Origin: Rutpela maculata
Lineage: Eukaryota > Arthropoda > Insecta > Coleoptera > Cerambycidae
Assembly (NCBI GenBank): GCA_936432065.2
Contig: OW386285.2
Span: 33,163,920-33,227,919 of the forward strand
Length of the DNA: 64,000 nt
Direction of reading: 5' to 3'
Shown here in pieces: positions 12,371-22,875 of this stretch. Position 1 is the stretch's first letter. Every line of letters begins with the position of its first letter. The translations under genes and the position numbers were made by a program. The notes beneath the pieces were generated by a model. It worked only from the letters and a program-made list of their open reading frames with translations, was not told the origin of the DNA and ran no database searches.

Positions 12371-13060
12371 TTGTTCAATCAAATTGGTAATTTTAAATCT
12401 TTTATTTTTTAGGCAGAAGTTCTAACTATTTTTCTTTCATTAATTATTGTTTTAGCCAAACCGGACCTACCACCTACATCCACCACGATACTGCGCGCCG
12501 TGGTTATCTGTTTGTCTTCGGGCCAGGTTCCGAGGAGGCACATTGTTGTAGCAAATATAAATAAACTTTTACTTGCTTGCTCGCAATCCAAAGGTTGTGT
12601 GTTCAAACCTCAGACAGGTTCGATGTTTCTTTTTTACTTAACTTTTTTTTATATATTTCTTTATACTAACCAGTGTTTCACCAACAAAATTGATATCACA
12701 AAATTTAGAATGTCCAAAACTCACATTATTTACAAGAAAACTGCGAAGAGTATTCTCTAGAATGTGCAATAATTATATAAATAGTTCAACAAACCTCTAG
12801 TTATTGTACTAAAATCTCTTTTAAACCACTAGAAATATATTTCACGCATTTTACAAGTTTTGATGTTTATTGGGCTATTGTAGTTAATGAACGATATATT
12901 TTATACCAAATATTAAAACTTGTAGTAAAATTTAGGTTAATGATGAAAAATAAAAGTAAAAGAAATGTTTACTAGTAGTTTATGACCAATATATTTTGTA
13001 CGAATAATTAATACATACCTCATATAGGTAGGTATTAAGTCTCTGCTAAATGTTGATATA
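12371..13060. other. Spacer with a weak tRNA-like segment
   Basis: Around 12530-12620 the plus strand has a tRNA-like order: TAGCAAATATAA as a poor A box, CTCGCAATCC in anticodon-arm position, and GTTCAAACC as a good B box with a matching stem AGGTTG/CAGACAGG nearby. I cannot fold a full cloverleaf, so this is at most a tRNA-derived SINE head. The rest is featureless. Confidence 0.3.
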
Positions 13061-13346
13061 ACGTATACCCTAGTGGCACCTAGAAATCTTGCCGATCCCT
13101 ATAATAAGATAGAGTGAAATATAAATAGCAAAATAATGTATGTGAAAGAAAGCGATATATTATCATTGATGCCAGGCACTTCAGCACGTTAAGAGTTTTG
13201 TCGAAGACTAAAAGTAGCTAAAGAGAAAAGTGGCAATAACTTAGGTTAAATCCGTTTCTTTTCGGCATATTATTTGTCTATTTCTCTTCTCTTCTACCTT
13301 ACATTGGCATCGACTCAATATTTTAAAATGCCACTAGTATATAACG
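13061..13346. mobile_element. Small MITE candidate with ACTAGTGGCA ends
   Basis: The left end reads ACGTATACCCTAGTGGCA and the reverse complement of the right end reads ACGTTATATACTAGTGGCA, so about 20 terminal bases pair with a few differences. The interior arms are also loosely inverted (both A-rich with GAAAG and AAATAG words). Length about 286 bases, no coding frame. Moderate support only, since the target duplication is unclear. Confidence 0.45.
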
Positions 13347-14280
13347 TAAATATATTGAGAATTTTAAAACAAGATTTTCTACCTTTAGTCGAAATTTAGT
13401 AAATCATATATATATAATAAAAACCTATTATTATGATACCAAAACTATTTTTAAATCATTGGAACGTATATTATACATGCTAGTGTTCGCTGGGAAAATT
13501 CAATTAATTGGAGAACGGTGAAATTTCATTTCATAATTTTTAGGTATCTTTTTTGAAGGCGGTTCAAATTTTGTTTTTAAAATTTTTTTTACGTTTGACT
13601 ATTGATTAATTTATCGATAATAATAACTATTTTTATGTTCAGTCACGTATGGTTATTAAACAAGCATCTGTCCTCGCATCTGTTTGAACCTTCTAGAGTA
13701 GAGGTTTCTTCCATTAAAATTGTTAAATATTTTTGGGGACCAGTGGTAAAATAGCCAGTAAAAAATAATAAAATATAGATAAATATGCCACGAGGAAATA
13801 ACTATATAAAATGTTAGTGTATTTACACAAACTTATCCCAAAAGTATTAATAACACTGGCAAACATATAATAAATAACGAAAATAGAAATAGCTACGAAT
13901 AGCTGAAAACAATCTTTAGGTCAGTTGGTTTTCAACTATTATCGAAATATTGAAATATTCAACACGGCGGCGCCGTTTTTTCCCGATATTCCCCAAGGGA
14001 GCTTACTGGGAAATATCAGTTTTTAGTTCAGAGACAGCCTCTGATATCCAGGATTTTATTCGTATACATTACATGTTTAGAATTTACATTATTGAAATGC
14101 TAGCTATCTTGTACGATTAATTCGAGTCGTGAACTAATTCTAATATATAATAATAATGATAATAGTAATACTACATAATAATAACACAAGAGTCACTTTT
14201 GCATCGAGCTGTGTGAATAGCAGACATCAGTTATACACTCTTGAACTTGTCAGATAACCGTTCCCAAAGCAATGGAGTGA
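13347..14280. other. Spacer without recognised gene
   Basis: AT-rich sequence with no supported gene. A small GC island near 13968-13980 (GGCGGCGCCG) is the only compositional feature. Confidence 0.35.
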
Positions 14281-14495
14281 TTCAACGCAGAAAAACACAA
14301 TGAATGGCGAACCAAGGTTCTCCACGGGAGGCACCCCCATGACCTTGACCAGCCACATGTCGACAAAGAGGAGTCGAACGCATGGTTAAGTTGTGGAGAA
14401 CTTTTTCCTGAGGAAGGCTTCCTCATCGCCATTCAAGGTAGTTAATACCAAGAACTATATGCAATCTATTATTAAAGATCCAAGTGTAATAGTCC
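14281..14495 (+). pseudogene. Fragment of another LINE, C-terminal region
   Basis: The plus strand encodes EWRTKVLHGRHPHDLDQPHV followed by SNAWLSCGELFPEEGFLIAIQ-like sequence; after a frameshift near 14445 it continues as VVNTKNYMQSIIKDPSV. The pattern HGR(H/Y)P..L..PHVD....AWL..G.LFPE.EGF..AIQDQV..T.NY.. is common near the C terminus of one group of insect non-LTR retrotransposon proteins, recalled from general experience. It is unlike families A-D in this window. An in-frame stop precedes the match, and LINE A2 begins within a few bases, so this fragment was probably the target of the A2 insertion. Confidence 0.65.
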
Positions 14496-14499
14496 ATAA

Positions 14500-15802
14500 T
14501 CCCCATTTTTAAAAAGGGCATAAAAATAATGTTGAAAATTACCGGCAAATTTCTCTTTTAAGTGTGTTCTCGAAAATATTAGAAAAAATTATTTACGACC
14601 GTATCATGTCATTTATAGAACAAAATAAAATACTGACCGAATATCAACATGGATTCGGGCCAAGAAAATCAACTGAAACGGCATCGGCATATTTCTTTAA
14701 ATATATTTATAAAGAATTAGATGGGGGCAAATATGCTGTGTCGCTGTTTTTCGTTTTATCGAGAGCTCTCGATTCTGTAGACAGACATATACTGTCGAAA
14801 AAATTGGAAGCTATTGGTATACGAGGATGTCTTCTAAGTTGCATTAACTCCTACATGGAAAATCGTAAATTATAAAGTGTAATGAATTTTAATCAAATAT
14901 CCATGAAGTAACCCTGGGTCCCCCAAGGCTCAATATTAGGCCCTCTATTATTTTTGATTTACATTAACGATCTGCCAAATTACATTCAATATGGCGTTAC
15001 CACGATGTATGCAGATGATACCACTGTTTCGGTATCACGCAGGAAGAATTATATCATAAAATTTATGTTACTCTAGACGATGTACACGCATGGTGCCAGA
15101 GAAATAAACCGATTTTGAGTGATGAAAACACCGTTTTTATAAACTTTAATTTTAGAAGGGCATTAACCTCTAGTGGTGACATACATTTTATTGAATTAAA
15201 AAAATTCCTAGGTACCTACATAGATAGCAGATTAACATGGGAACTGCATATAGAGCACATTTGTAAATTTCTTAATAAAGCCTACTTCGCTGTTTTACGG
15301 CTAAAGGATACAATTTCCCAGACGGGTCTGTGAAGTGTGTATTACGCTTTAGCATATTCACATTTATCAATGAATATATTAGCCTGGGGCCATTCAAGTC
15401 ATACACAACGAGTATTTGTTTGCCAGAAGAGATTACTAAGACTAATTTTTAACCTAAATAATAGATCCAGTTGTAAGGAATTATTTAAAAAATATAAGAT
15501 TTTTACAGTTCCTAGTATCCTATATCTACAAATGTCTGGTATTCGCAAAAACAAATTTGTACACCTTCTTCATTTCCGGAGATAATCATTTATATAATAC
15601 AAGACATAAAGATCTGTTGTTGGTGATCCCAGTGCATAAAACAGCGACATTCCAAAACTCACTGCATTATAATTGTATTATCTTATGTAACAGCCTTCCT
15701 AAAACTATGAGAGAATTGAACTTATCTTTATTTAAAAAAGAAATAAGAAAACTATTAATAGCAAATGCATTTTATAGTGTTGACGAATTTTTAAATAGAT
15801 AA
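14500..15802 (+). pseudogene. LINE A2 reverse transcriptase
   Basis: Recognisable in order: ENYRQISLL, then in the frame from 14564 EYQHGFGPRKSTETASA and the first catalytic block, which reads FFVLSRALDSVD where FDLSKAFDSVD is expected, so the first aspartate is replaced by valine. After a stop at 14874 come VPQGSILGPLLF (near 14916-14950) and MYADDT (15005-15022), with the catalytic pair kept. Frames 15115-15333, 15337-15585 and 15557-15802 carry the remaining C-terminal domain to a final SVDEFLNR. At least four breaks make it inactive. Confidence 0.85.
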
Positions 15803-16110
15803 GATTTGTTATTATTATTATTATTATTTTTAATCTATTGTGTTGCATTTGTATAGACAGAGTTTTTATAAGAGGTTTGTTTGTTTTCATACATATTTAT
15901 AAGTTCTTTTATTAATGTGTATTTTTGTGTATTTGTGTGTTCTATTTGAAGTTTTATTGCTATAACGAGACAGACAAATTGTTTATTTTAATTTGTGTGA
16001 ATTATTTAAATAAATATTGTTATTTAGACGTGCCAAATGTACATAACCTATGTATCAAAAAAATGGCGAAATAAATTCCATTCTATTCTATTCTATTATA
16101 TTCTATTCTA
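14500..16110 (+). mobile_element. Non-LTR retrotransposon A2, 5'-truncated
   Basis: This copy begins within the reverse transcriptase (PIFKKG) and ends, after about 300 bases of untranslated sequence, at GAAATAAATTCC followed by an (ATTCT)n tail (16080-16110). An (ATT)n tract lies just after the stop codon (15808-15828). Copies A1 and A3 instead end in (ATT)n. The layout (stop, short untranslated region, AATAAA, microsatellite) is otherwise the same. Confidence 0.85.
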
Positions 16111-16425
16111 AGATATGAGAGAAAAAGACAGTGTGCCATAATATCAGAACTAATGGTCTGAAAAAGATTTCTTTACTCTAATAATATTTGTCTAGCTGTT
16201 AACTAAAAAATTTTACAATTGATAACATTTTTCTATGTATTGGTATGTTTTATTTACGTAATTTAAGCAAAATGCGGTCATAAATTTGGTTATTTCCAAA
16301 AAAAAATTGTTTTAAAACACATGGTGAATATAGGGGGTATGGGGTTAAATCATTACATAGAAAAATGTTGCCGGATGATGTGCACTTCGGACAAACAAAA
16401 TAAGAATGTTTCAATAACTTCTTAC
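16111..16425. other. Short spacer
   Basis: No supported gene; minus-strand frame at 16250-16501 is a by-product of the adjoining palindrome. Confidence 0.4.
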
Positions 16426-16427
16426 TA

Positions 16428-16641
16428 CTAGTCAACCATCCTAAGTTGGCAAGTAGCCGCGCATAGAGAGAAGAAATAACGTCACTGTTGGACAGAGACA
16501 AACAATATTTTTAAGCTTCTTAAGCTTCTTAAGCTAGCTAGCTAGCTAGATAGCTTAAGAAACTTGTTTGTCTGTGTCCAACAGTGACGATATTTCTCCT
16601 CTTTCTGCGCGGCTACTTGCCAACTTAAGATGGTTGACTAG
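16428..16641. mobile_element. 214-bp palindromic MITE, TA-flanked
   Basis: Arms of about 85 bases (CTAGTCAACC to AAGC, and GCTTAAG to GGTTGACTAG) enclose a loop of repeated AAGCTTCTT and AGCT words. TA lies immediately outside both ends (16426-16427, 16642-16643). Arm sequence AACAGTGACG and GCCAAC(T)TA are shared in inverted order. No coding potential. The HINE copy starts only 16 bases downstream. Confidence 0.75.
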
Positions 16642-16657
16642 TACATATAGTACATTT

Positions 16658-17359
16658 TACTTCCACATCCAGTGGAAGTATAGTAACGACAAAAAAATTT
16701 TTAAAAATTTTTATTGTTCAAATAGGCTTAGAATGTCATGGAACGCCGAGATTTCAAGTTTAAGCGAAAAAAAAATTTCTGTCTGTCGGTCTGTCTGTCG
16801 GTCTGTAACTTTTTTTGTGCGCACGTTTACTCTGGAACCGTTTGAGATATTGACTTGAAATTTGGTACACATATGTACTTTAACGAGATCTAGAACTAGA
16901 TTATATTTTCATCTTGTTCCGTCGAAGGGTTGGGGGGTAAATTGGGGTAAATTTGGGGAAAATAGGTAAATCAAGCAGGTAAGAGTCCATAAAATTGGTA
17001 TTTAGTATATACAAGAGAAGCTAAGGTCTCAAAGAAAATTTTGGCATTGGCCACCCCCATTACCACCCCCACCCCATTATTAAAGGGGATGAAAAAAAAA
17101 TGTGATTTAGTGTGTATACAAGAACAAGAAACCTCAAAATATTTTTTTACTTTATCCACCCCCCACTCTCACCCCCTGTCACCACCCCCACCCCACTACC
17201 GATGTGGGGTATCGTTTTATGGGTTTTTGGGGTAGAGGATTTCAAATATTATATTATTAAAGTTCCATAAACAATTATTTCCAGATACAAAATTTTTTCG
17301 TTGTGTGACTTGGATAGAAAATCCGGATGTGGAAGTAGTGATTCCTTGGGCAGCGGTTT
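16658..17359 (+). mobile_element. Helentron-like non-autonomous repeat (HINE), copy 1
   Basis: The unit begins TACTTCCACATCC and ends GGATGTGGAAGTA plus 21 further bases finishing GGGCAGCGGTTT, i.e. inverted 13-mers at the 5' end and just inside the 3' end. The start forms a hairpin (CTTCCAC/GTGGAAG). Inside are a GTCTGTCGGT microsatellite, the block TGTGCGCACGTTTACTC, and two units of a C-rich repeat around CCACCCCATTATTAAAGGGG. This architecture (subterminal inverted repeats, microsatellite, internal tandem units, T-rich 3' end, T/T target) matches Helentron-associated elements such as DINE-1. Frames across it are not genes. A Helentron origin is inferred; no autonomous partner is in the window. 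Confidence 0.75.
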
Positions 17360-17763
17360 TTAATTAAGAAACAGTTTAGAATATAAGCAGATAGAAAATC
17401 TGAATCCTGAAAAAATCAATTTTTATAGATAAACCGCTTTTAGTAAACACGGCAATATATGTGATTAATATTATTGTTTTTGTGCTTATTTTTTTTTTAA
17501 ATGTAATAATAGGTTATGACAAACCACTTGTCTAATATCAAGTATTCACATTTCATTGTATATTTGATTTGGTGGGTAATTACTTCCACATCCAGTGGAA
17601 GTATAGTAACGACAAAAAATTTTTAAAAAATTTTTATTGTTCAAATAGGCTTAGAATGTCATGAAACGACGAGATTTTAAGTTTGAGCGAAAAAAAAATT
17701 TCTGTCTGTCTGTCGGTCTGTAACTTTTTTTGTGCGCACGTTTACTCCGCTTTACCGGCACGG

Positions 17764-17775
17764 TAGCTCAATCGG
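17764..17775 (+). promoter_or_regulatory. Pol III A box of tRNA-SINE
   Basis: TAGCTCAATCGG fits the A-box consensus TRGYNNARNNGG and lies 17 bases into the SINE, the usual spacing. Confidence 0.8.
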
Positions 17776-17826
17776 TTAAGGCGTATTGAGTGGCGAATAC
17801 GCTGATCGACTCGCTACCGCGCTCTG

Positions 17827-17836
17827 GGTTCGACCC
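17827..17836 (+). promoter_or_regulatory. Pol III B box of tRNA-SINE
   Basis: GGTTCGACCC fits the B-box consensus and lies about 50 bases after the A box, with flanking bases TGG/CCA that could form the T-stem. Confidence 0.8.
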
Positions 17837-17960
17837 CCAGCCCCGGTATTGACAACACCGGGGGGTGTGGATGTATGTCTGCGTTTTTCCGAATGTGTAA
17901 CCCCCTTCCGGACAGCCTTGGCTTTGGATTTGGGGGTTGTCTACTATCTGTGGTGTGTTT

Positions 17961-18005
<45 letters not shown>

Positions 18006-18532
18006 GGAACCGTTTAAGATATTGACTTGAAATTTGGTACACGTATGTATTTTAACGTGATCTGGAACTAGATTATATTTTCATCTTGTTCTATCGAAGG
18101 GTTGGGGGTAAATTGGGGTAAATTTGGGGTAAATAGGTAAATTAAGCAGGTAAGAGTCCAGAAAATTAGTATTTAGTGTATTAAAGAGAAGCTAAGGTCT
18201 CAAAAAAAATTTTGGCATTAGCCACCCCCATTACCACCCCCACCCCATTATTAAAGGGGATGAAAAAAAAAATGTGATTTAGTGTGTGTACAAGAACCAG
18301 AAACCTCAAAATATTTTTTTACTTTATCCACCTCCACTACCACCCCCTATCACCACCCCCACCCCACTACCGATGTGGGGTATCGTTTTATAGGTTTTTG
18401 GGGTAGAGGATTTCAAATATTATATAATTAAAGTTCCATAAGCAATTATTCCCACATACAAAATTTTTTCGTTGTGAGTGACTTGGATAGAAAATCTGGA
18501 TGTGGAAGTAGTGATTCCTTGGGCAGCGGTTT

Positions 18533-19296
18533 TTTACATTTGCTGAATATAATTCTTAGTAAGTAACCATTTTTGAATAACCTCAAGTTTTTTTGCAATA
18601 ACTGTTAGTCACACTATTCCATGCCATTAAACCGTATGCGAGATGGGATTGCACTGCTAAGCTGTTTTTCACATTAAGTTTAATTTTTGGCAACACGCAC
18701 CTCAATTGCTTGACTAATTTGTCAGTACGTGCATTGTGCATTCCATAATATCACGCAATAAATTGATATTTAAAATAAAATTAATTTACTCACGCGAAAT
18801 TTATTTCCTTTGATTGCGTTTTTATTCTTTCCATTCTACTAGTCAAGAAAAAAAAAACTCAAACCGGTATAGTGACGAATTACTTTTGCTTAGAAGATCG
18901 GCCATTAGCTTCTGCTCTCGATAACACTCAGGACAAGGAAATAAATCACCTTTAGATTTTTTGAATAGTTTTACGCGTAAAGGAAGTTCAACCTTAAATG
19001 AATGAATCTTCCTGAGATCAACTAGGGTCGGGTCGACAGTTGACAGAGTCAAGTAAAGAAAGCCATCAAGAAACATGTAATATATATTTAATTGCCATCA
19101 ATCTAGCCGTTTTCACAAATGTGTGGTCAATTTACTTCAATCAAATAGTGCTTCTCTAGATTATAAGTGTAGCTATGGAAAAATAATTACTTTGTTTTTT
19201 GAAATATATTTTTATTTACTTGTCAGTCAAGATTAGTAATATTTTGCCATCAATGACCGTTAGATATAAGCAAACGAAAACCTTTCACGTTTTATA
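18533..19296. other. Spacer between HINE and mariner element
   Basis: Mostly AT-rich and without clear repeats, apart from the possible ORF1 fragment described separately at 18843-19076. Confidence 0.35.
18843..19076 (-). pseudogene. Possible LINE ORF1 (gag-like) fragment
   Basis: The 77-residue frame contains LVDLRKIHSFKVELPLRVK then a basic run and PCPECYR. Order and spacing resemble the end of the RRM-like domain and the start of the first zinc knuckle in ORF1 proteins of insect LINEs, where an xxIxxL...V pattern precedes K..PxQCxRC. Only one CxxC is present and no full CCHC knuckle follows, so this is a weak call; it could equally be chance. Confidence 0.25.
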
Positions 19297-19616
19297 TACA
19301 GGGTGATCCCATATTAAATTAATAGGAGATGAAGGACGTCGAACTGATTCAGAAAAATTATGATATTTACTCTCTGGGGATCATTCGTTATTTATACATA
19401 ACATAAGTAATGGTACATAGAGCAATGGCAAATTCCTTACGTAAAAACATTACGGTTTAATTAAACTTACCTTAGTCCAAAGTTGATATTACCAGAGATA
19501 CAGGGTGCCAAAATTAAATTTTTGTTTTATTTTTTTTTTAAATAATTTCTTTAAAATTTGAAATATTTTAACATTTGGTGACTTGGGATTTTTTGAGGTG
19601 ATGGATTCAAATCTAT

Positions 19617-20273
19617 TACTTCCACATCCAGTGGAAATATAGTAACGACAAAAATTTTTTTTTTAATTTTTATTTTTTAAATAGGCTTACAATGTCATGA
19701 AACGTCGAGATTTCAAGTTTGAGCGAAAAAAAAAATTCTGTCTGTCGGTCTGTAACTTTTTTTGTGCGCACGTTTACTCTGGAACCGTTTGAGATATTGA
19801 CTTGAAATTTGGTACACATATGTACTTTAACGAGATCTAGAACCAGATTATATTTTCATCTTGTTCCGTCGAAGGGTTGGGAGGTAAATTGGGGTAAATT
19901 TGGAGTAAATAGGTAAGAGTTCATAAAATTGATATTTAGTATAGACAAGAGAAGCTGTCTCAAAAAAAATTTTGGCATTACCACCCCCACCCCATTATTA
20001 AAGGGGATGAAAAATAAATATGATTTAGTGTGTGTACAAGAACCAGAAACCTCAAAATATTTTTTACTTTATCCACCCCCCTCTCCCTCTGTCACCACCC
20101 CCATCCCACTACCGATGTGGGGTATCGTTTTATGGGTTTTTGGGGTAGAGGATTTCAAATATTATATTATTAAAGTTCCATAAACAATTATTTCCAGATT
20201 CAAAAATTTTTTCGTTGTGTGACTTGGATAGACAATCCGGATGTGGAATTAGTGATTCCTTGGGCAGCGGTTT
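19617..20273 (+). mobile_element. HINE copy 3, inside mariner left TIR
   Basis: Termini TACTTCCACATCC and GCAGCGGTTT. The left flank ends AAATCTAT and the right flank continues TCATACTTTTGCTG; the partner TIR of the mariner element reads AAATCTACTCATACTTTT uninterrupted. The HINE therefore went in between T and T, leaving no duplication. The 3' inner 13-mer is altered to GGATGTGGAATTA. Confidence 0.8.
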
Positions 20274-20713
20274 TCATACTTTTGCTGTTATTTGTAGAGG
20301 GCACCGCCTACGGTAGTTTGCGTCTTGTTTCCGGTGTTGTTTATATGTCATATATTTTTGGCGATTTTTTTTTATCGTTATAAAATAAAATTTCCTATTT
20401 TTCTGTCTTCTTTACCTAAAAAAGGTATATTTAGTAAATGTCGCTACGAGTAAACGTTTCCGAGATTTTGATTTTAAAATATTCAATGCAACCAGTTTAA
20501 ATTAAATAAAATATCATATTATTGTCTGATTTACAGAATAATTGATAGTGAAGCGAGAAGAATTCATTTTTTCGGACTTTTTAAATTTAATACATTCCAA
20601 CACTAGCAAAAAAAGTACGATGAACAATGACTTTCAAATAATAAACTTAAAATTTGAGAAACAGTTTGTAATTAAATACAAATTTCATTTAAAAAATAAA
20701 CGAATAACAATAA

Positions 20714-21790
20714 TTAATAAAAAATAAAATCTGTGTTCGGTAACAAATGGTCGAAGTGACTTCCGTTTACTTCAATACATTTGACCATGCGTTTATTAAA
20801 CAACCGTCTTATTTTAAAGAATAGATGTTCGATTTGAAATGATTCGATTGCATTTCTAATTCTCTGCAATAATTCTTCTCGATTATTTATTGCATCTTGA
20901 TACACAAAAGATTTATGTACCCCCACACGCAAAAATCCAATGCATTAAAATCGGGACTCCGCGCAGGCCAAGACATATTGCTCCCAGGACCATCCAGAGA
21001 CCAGGAATATTTCTATTTAGGTAGTTTTTGACCGGTATTAAAACATGCGGAGGAGCTCCGCTCCATCTTGCATAAAAAACATATTTTGTCTTAAATATAA
21101 TGGTACATCATCCAAGAACTCGCCTAGCTGAGTTTGTAGAAAATTTAAGTATAATTCACTGTTTATATTAGGTGGTAAACGGTCCAAAAAAACATTTATC
21201 TAAAATTCCACACCAAATGTTCATGTTGAAAGTAGCGTTCGGCTACTAAGTGCAGATGTGTATGTCCCACGCATGTTTGATTCTAAAGTTAAATACACTT
21301 CAAGTGTAAAGGTGACTTCGTCCGTAAACAACACTTTATTTAGAAACATTGGTTTTGCTGGGCACGACAGAAACAAGCAAACTGTAACTTGGCTGGAAGA
21401 TCGGCCTCCAGCAGATTTTGAACAGGCGTAAAATGGTACGGATAAAGCTTTTCTTGATGAAAAAAATCCTTGAAATCGATGACTTACTTACTCCAGTAGC
21501 AGCAGAAATACGCCTCACACCTTTTTCTGGATTTTCTGCAACACGGACCAAGATTTCCTCCTCCTGTTCCACTAATACTTTTTGGGCGTCCCACAGTATC
21601 TCGTTTGGGACGAAAGGAACCAGATTCCCCCAATCTACTGTAAATATTATGAAATAACTTAAAATCCGGCGCCCTCTATTTGGATAAATTTCCAAATATC
21701 GCGATGAGTTCTGCGTCCAAAATTTTCTTGCGCGTATACGCAAACCATATCGCGCATATCTTCGTTTGAAAATAAATTATGCTTTGGCAT
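20714..21790 (-). pseudogene. Mariner-type transposase, decayed
   Basis: Reading from 21790 on the minus strand: MPKHNLFSNEDMRDMVCVY (the N-terminal FxxxExxDMxxxY pattern), then in a shifted frame a helix-turn-helix region RRISAATGVSKSSISRI, then KVLFTDEVTFT (first catalytic Asp) near 21325, WCGILD near 21210, FMQDGAEL (second Asp region) near 21065, and WPARSPDFNALDFCVWGYI near 20960, closing with RMVKCIEVNGSHFDHLL before the stop at 20714. Full length would be about 355 residues. Several frameshifts and stops are present (for example after LLRMF), so the protein is dead. The order of motifs is that of IS630/Tc1/mariner DDE/D transposases. Confidence 0.85.
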
Positions 21791-22371
21791 TTTAAACTTA
21801 TTTTTGTTAGATAATTTTTTAACAACACACAAAATTCTGACAAGCAACAAGTAGGTTTGACAGATATTAATTTTGAAAGCGTCTCTTATTGTTTTTGTTT
21901 TAATCAAAGCCTACTTTGAAAAATTGTACATCCCAAAATCATAATTGAAATTGGTTGCATTGAATACTTTAAAGCCAAATATCTCGAAAACTGTTGCTCG
22001 TAGCGATATTTAGAAGGTATACCTTTTTTTATGTGAAAAAAACAAGAAAATATGAATTTTTATTTTAAAACGATAAAAAAAAATCGACAAAAATATATGA
22101 CATACTTGTAAACGACACGCAAACTACCTCTACAAATAACAGCAAAAGTATGAGTAGATTTCAATCGCTTGCCTCAAAAAATCCCCAATCACCAAATTTT
22201 ATTAAAATATTTCAATTTTTAAAGAAATTATTTAAAAAAACCAAAACAAGAATTTAACTTTGACATCATGTATCAACTTTTGGTCTAAGATAAGTTTGAT
22301 TAAATCGTAATATTTTTACGTAAGGAATCTGCCATTGACCCTATGTACTAATACTTATGAGACACCCTGTA

Positions 22372-22875
22372 TACATGAGATTTTCTATTGTTTTAACCGT
22401 CCATACAGGCTTATCAGGACACTCGATTAAATCTCGCTTACCTAATATCAATCGTGCAAGAAATTTTTTTTTTCAAGAATCGGGCGATTTTGATAAACTA
22501 CTAAATGGCTTAAAGAGATATAAAATCAATGACCTACTTTAAGAGTTATGGCAGATAATCTCGAGCATGCGAAGTGTGTTTAAGTCAAATATCTCCGTTA
22601 TTTGAAGGCATGCGAAAAAACTTCTAATACTAATTTTTTTTTGCAAAATAGTCTTCTAACGAGGTATCATCTAATTTATTTCAGAACTGCTGAACTTCGG
22701 GATTTATTCTTCAGGGTGCAAAAAAAATCTGAATCAGGCAGAAAATGGTGACATTAAATATAGTATTTTTACGTCTTGTCAACTATATGTCATATTTATT
22801 CGATAAGACTAAGCAAGTAATTACAAAATAATATTTTTTAAATCAGTACAAAATTTTTTAATCAACATTGTACTG
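22372..22875. other. Spacer between two TA-flanked elements
   Basis: AT-rich, typical MITE-like texture (GAGATATAAAATCAATGACC and similar) but no paired ends found. The 61-codon frame at 22357-22542 crosses the end of the mariner element and is spurious. Confidence 0.35.

Larger units (their letters stand above)
17748..18000 (+). mobile_element. tRNA-derived SINE, nested in HINE copy 2
   Basis: The head is tRNA-like: A box TAGCTCAATCGG, B box GGTTCGACCC, then a tRNA-unrelated body and a tail of 35-36 A (17966-18001). ACTC occurs on both sides (17744-17747 and 18001-18004) while uninterrupted HINE copies have it once, so the target duplication is 4 bases or slightly longer if it shares the A run. 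The body shares ATGTGTAACCCCCTT and GTGTGGTGT with the minus-strand copy at 45690-45861. The long pure A tail points to a recent insertion. It is transcribed by RNA polymerase III and relies on LINE enzymes (family knowledge). Spurious frames through it are not genes. Confidence 0.88.
17581..18532 (+). mobile_element. HINE copy 2, carrying a SINE
   Basis: Same termini as copy 1 (TACTTCCACATCC; GCAGCGGTTT). The unit is interrupted at TTTACTC/TGGAACC by a 253-base tRNA-SINE (17748-18000); removing it restores the sequence of copies 1 and 3. Without the insert its length matches copy 1. Confidence 0.78.
19299..22369 (-). mobile_element. Mariner-type transposon with very long TIRs
   Basis: Both ends read CAGGGTG with TA outside (19297-19298; 22370-22371). 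Inverted similarity then continues for about 500 bases on each side: for example TTCCTTACGTAAAAA, GGATTTTTTGAGG and GCTGTTATTTGTAGAGG occur on the left and, reversed, on the right. The left TIR is split by HINE copy 3 (19617-20273) and has about 90 extra bases near its outer end. The transposase remnant lies between the TIRs on the minus strand. Without the HINE the element is about 2.4 kb. Confidence 0.82.

Noticed and set aside
12530..12620. tRNA-like sequence with B box GTTCAAACC
   Set aside because: No full cloverleaf or acceptor stem could be built; poor A box.
17748..17850. Looks like a tRNA gene with good A and B boxes
   Set aside because: It continues into a tRNA-unrelated body and poly(A), and is repeated at 45.7 kb; it is a SINE head.
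16971..20183. Several 60-85 codon frames in C-rich blocks
   Set aside because: They are translations of HINE internal repeats, recurring in every copy and on both strands.
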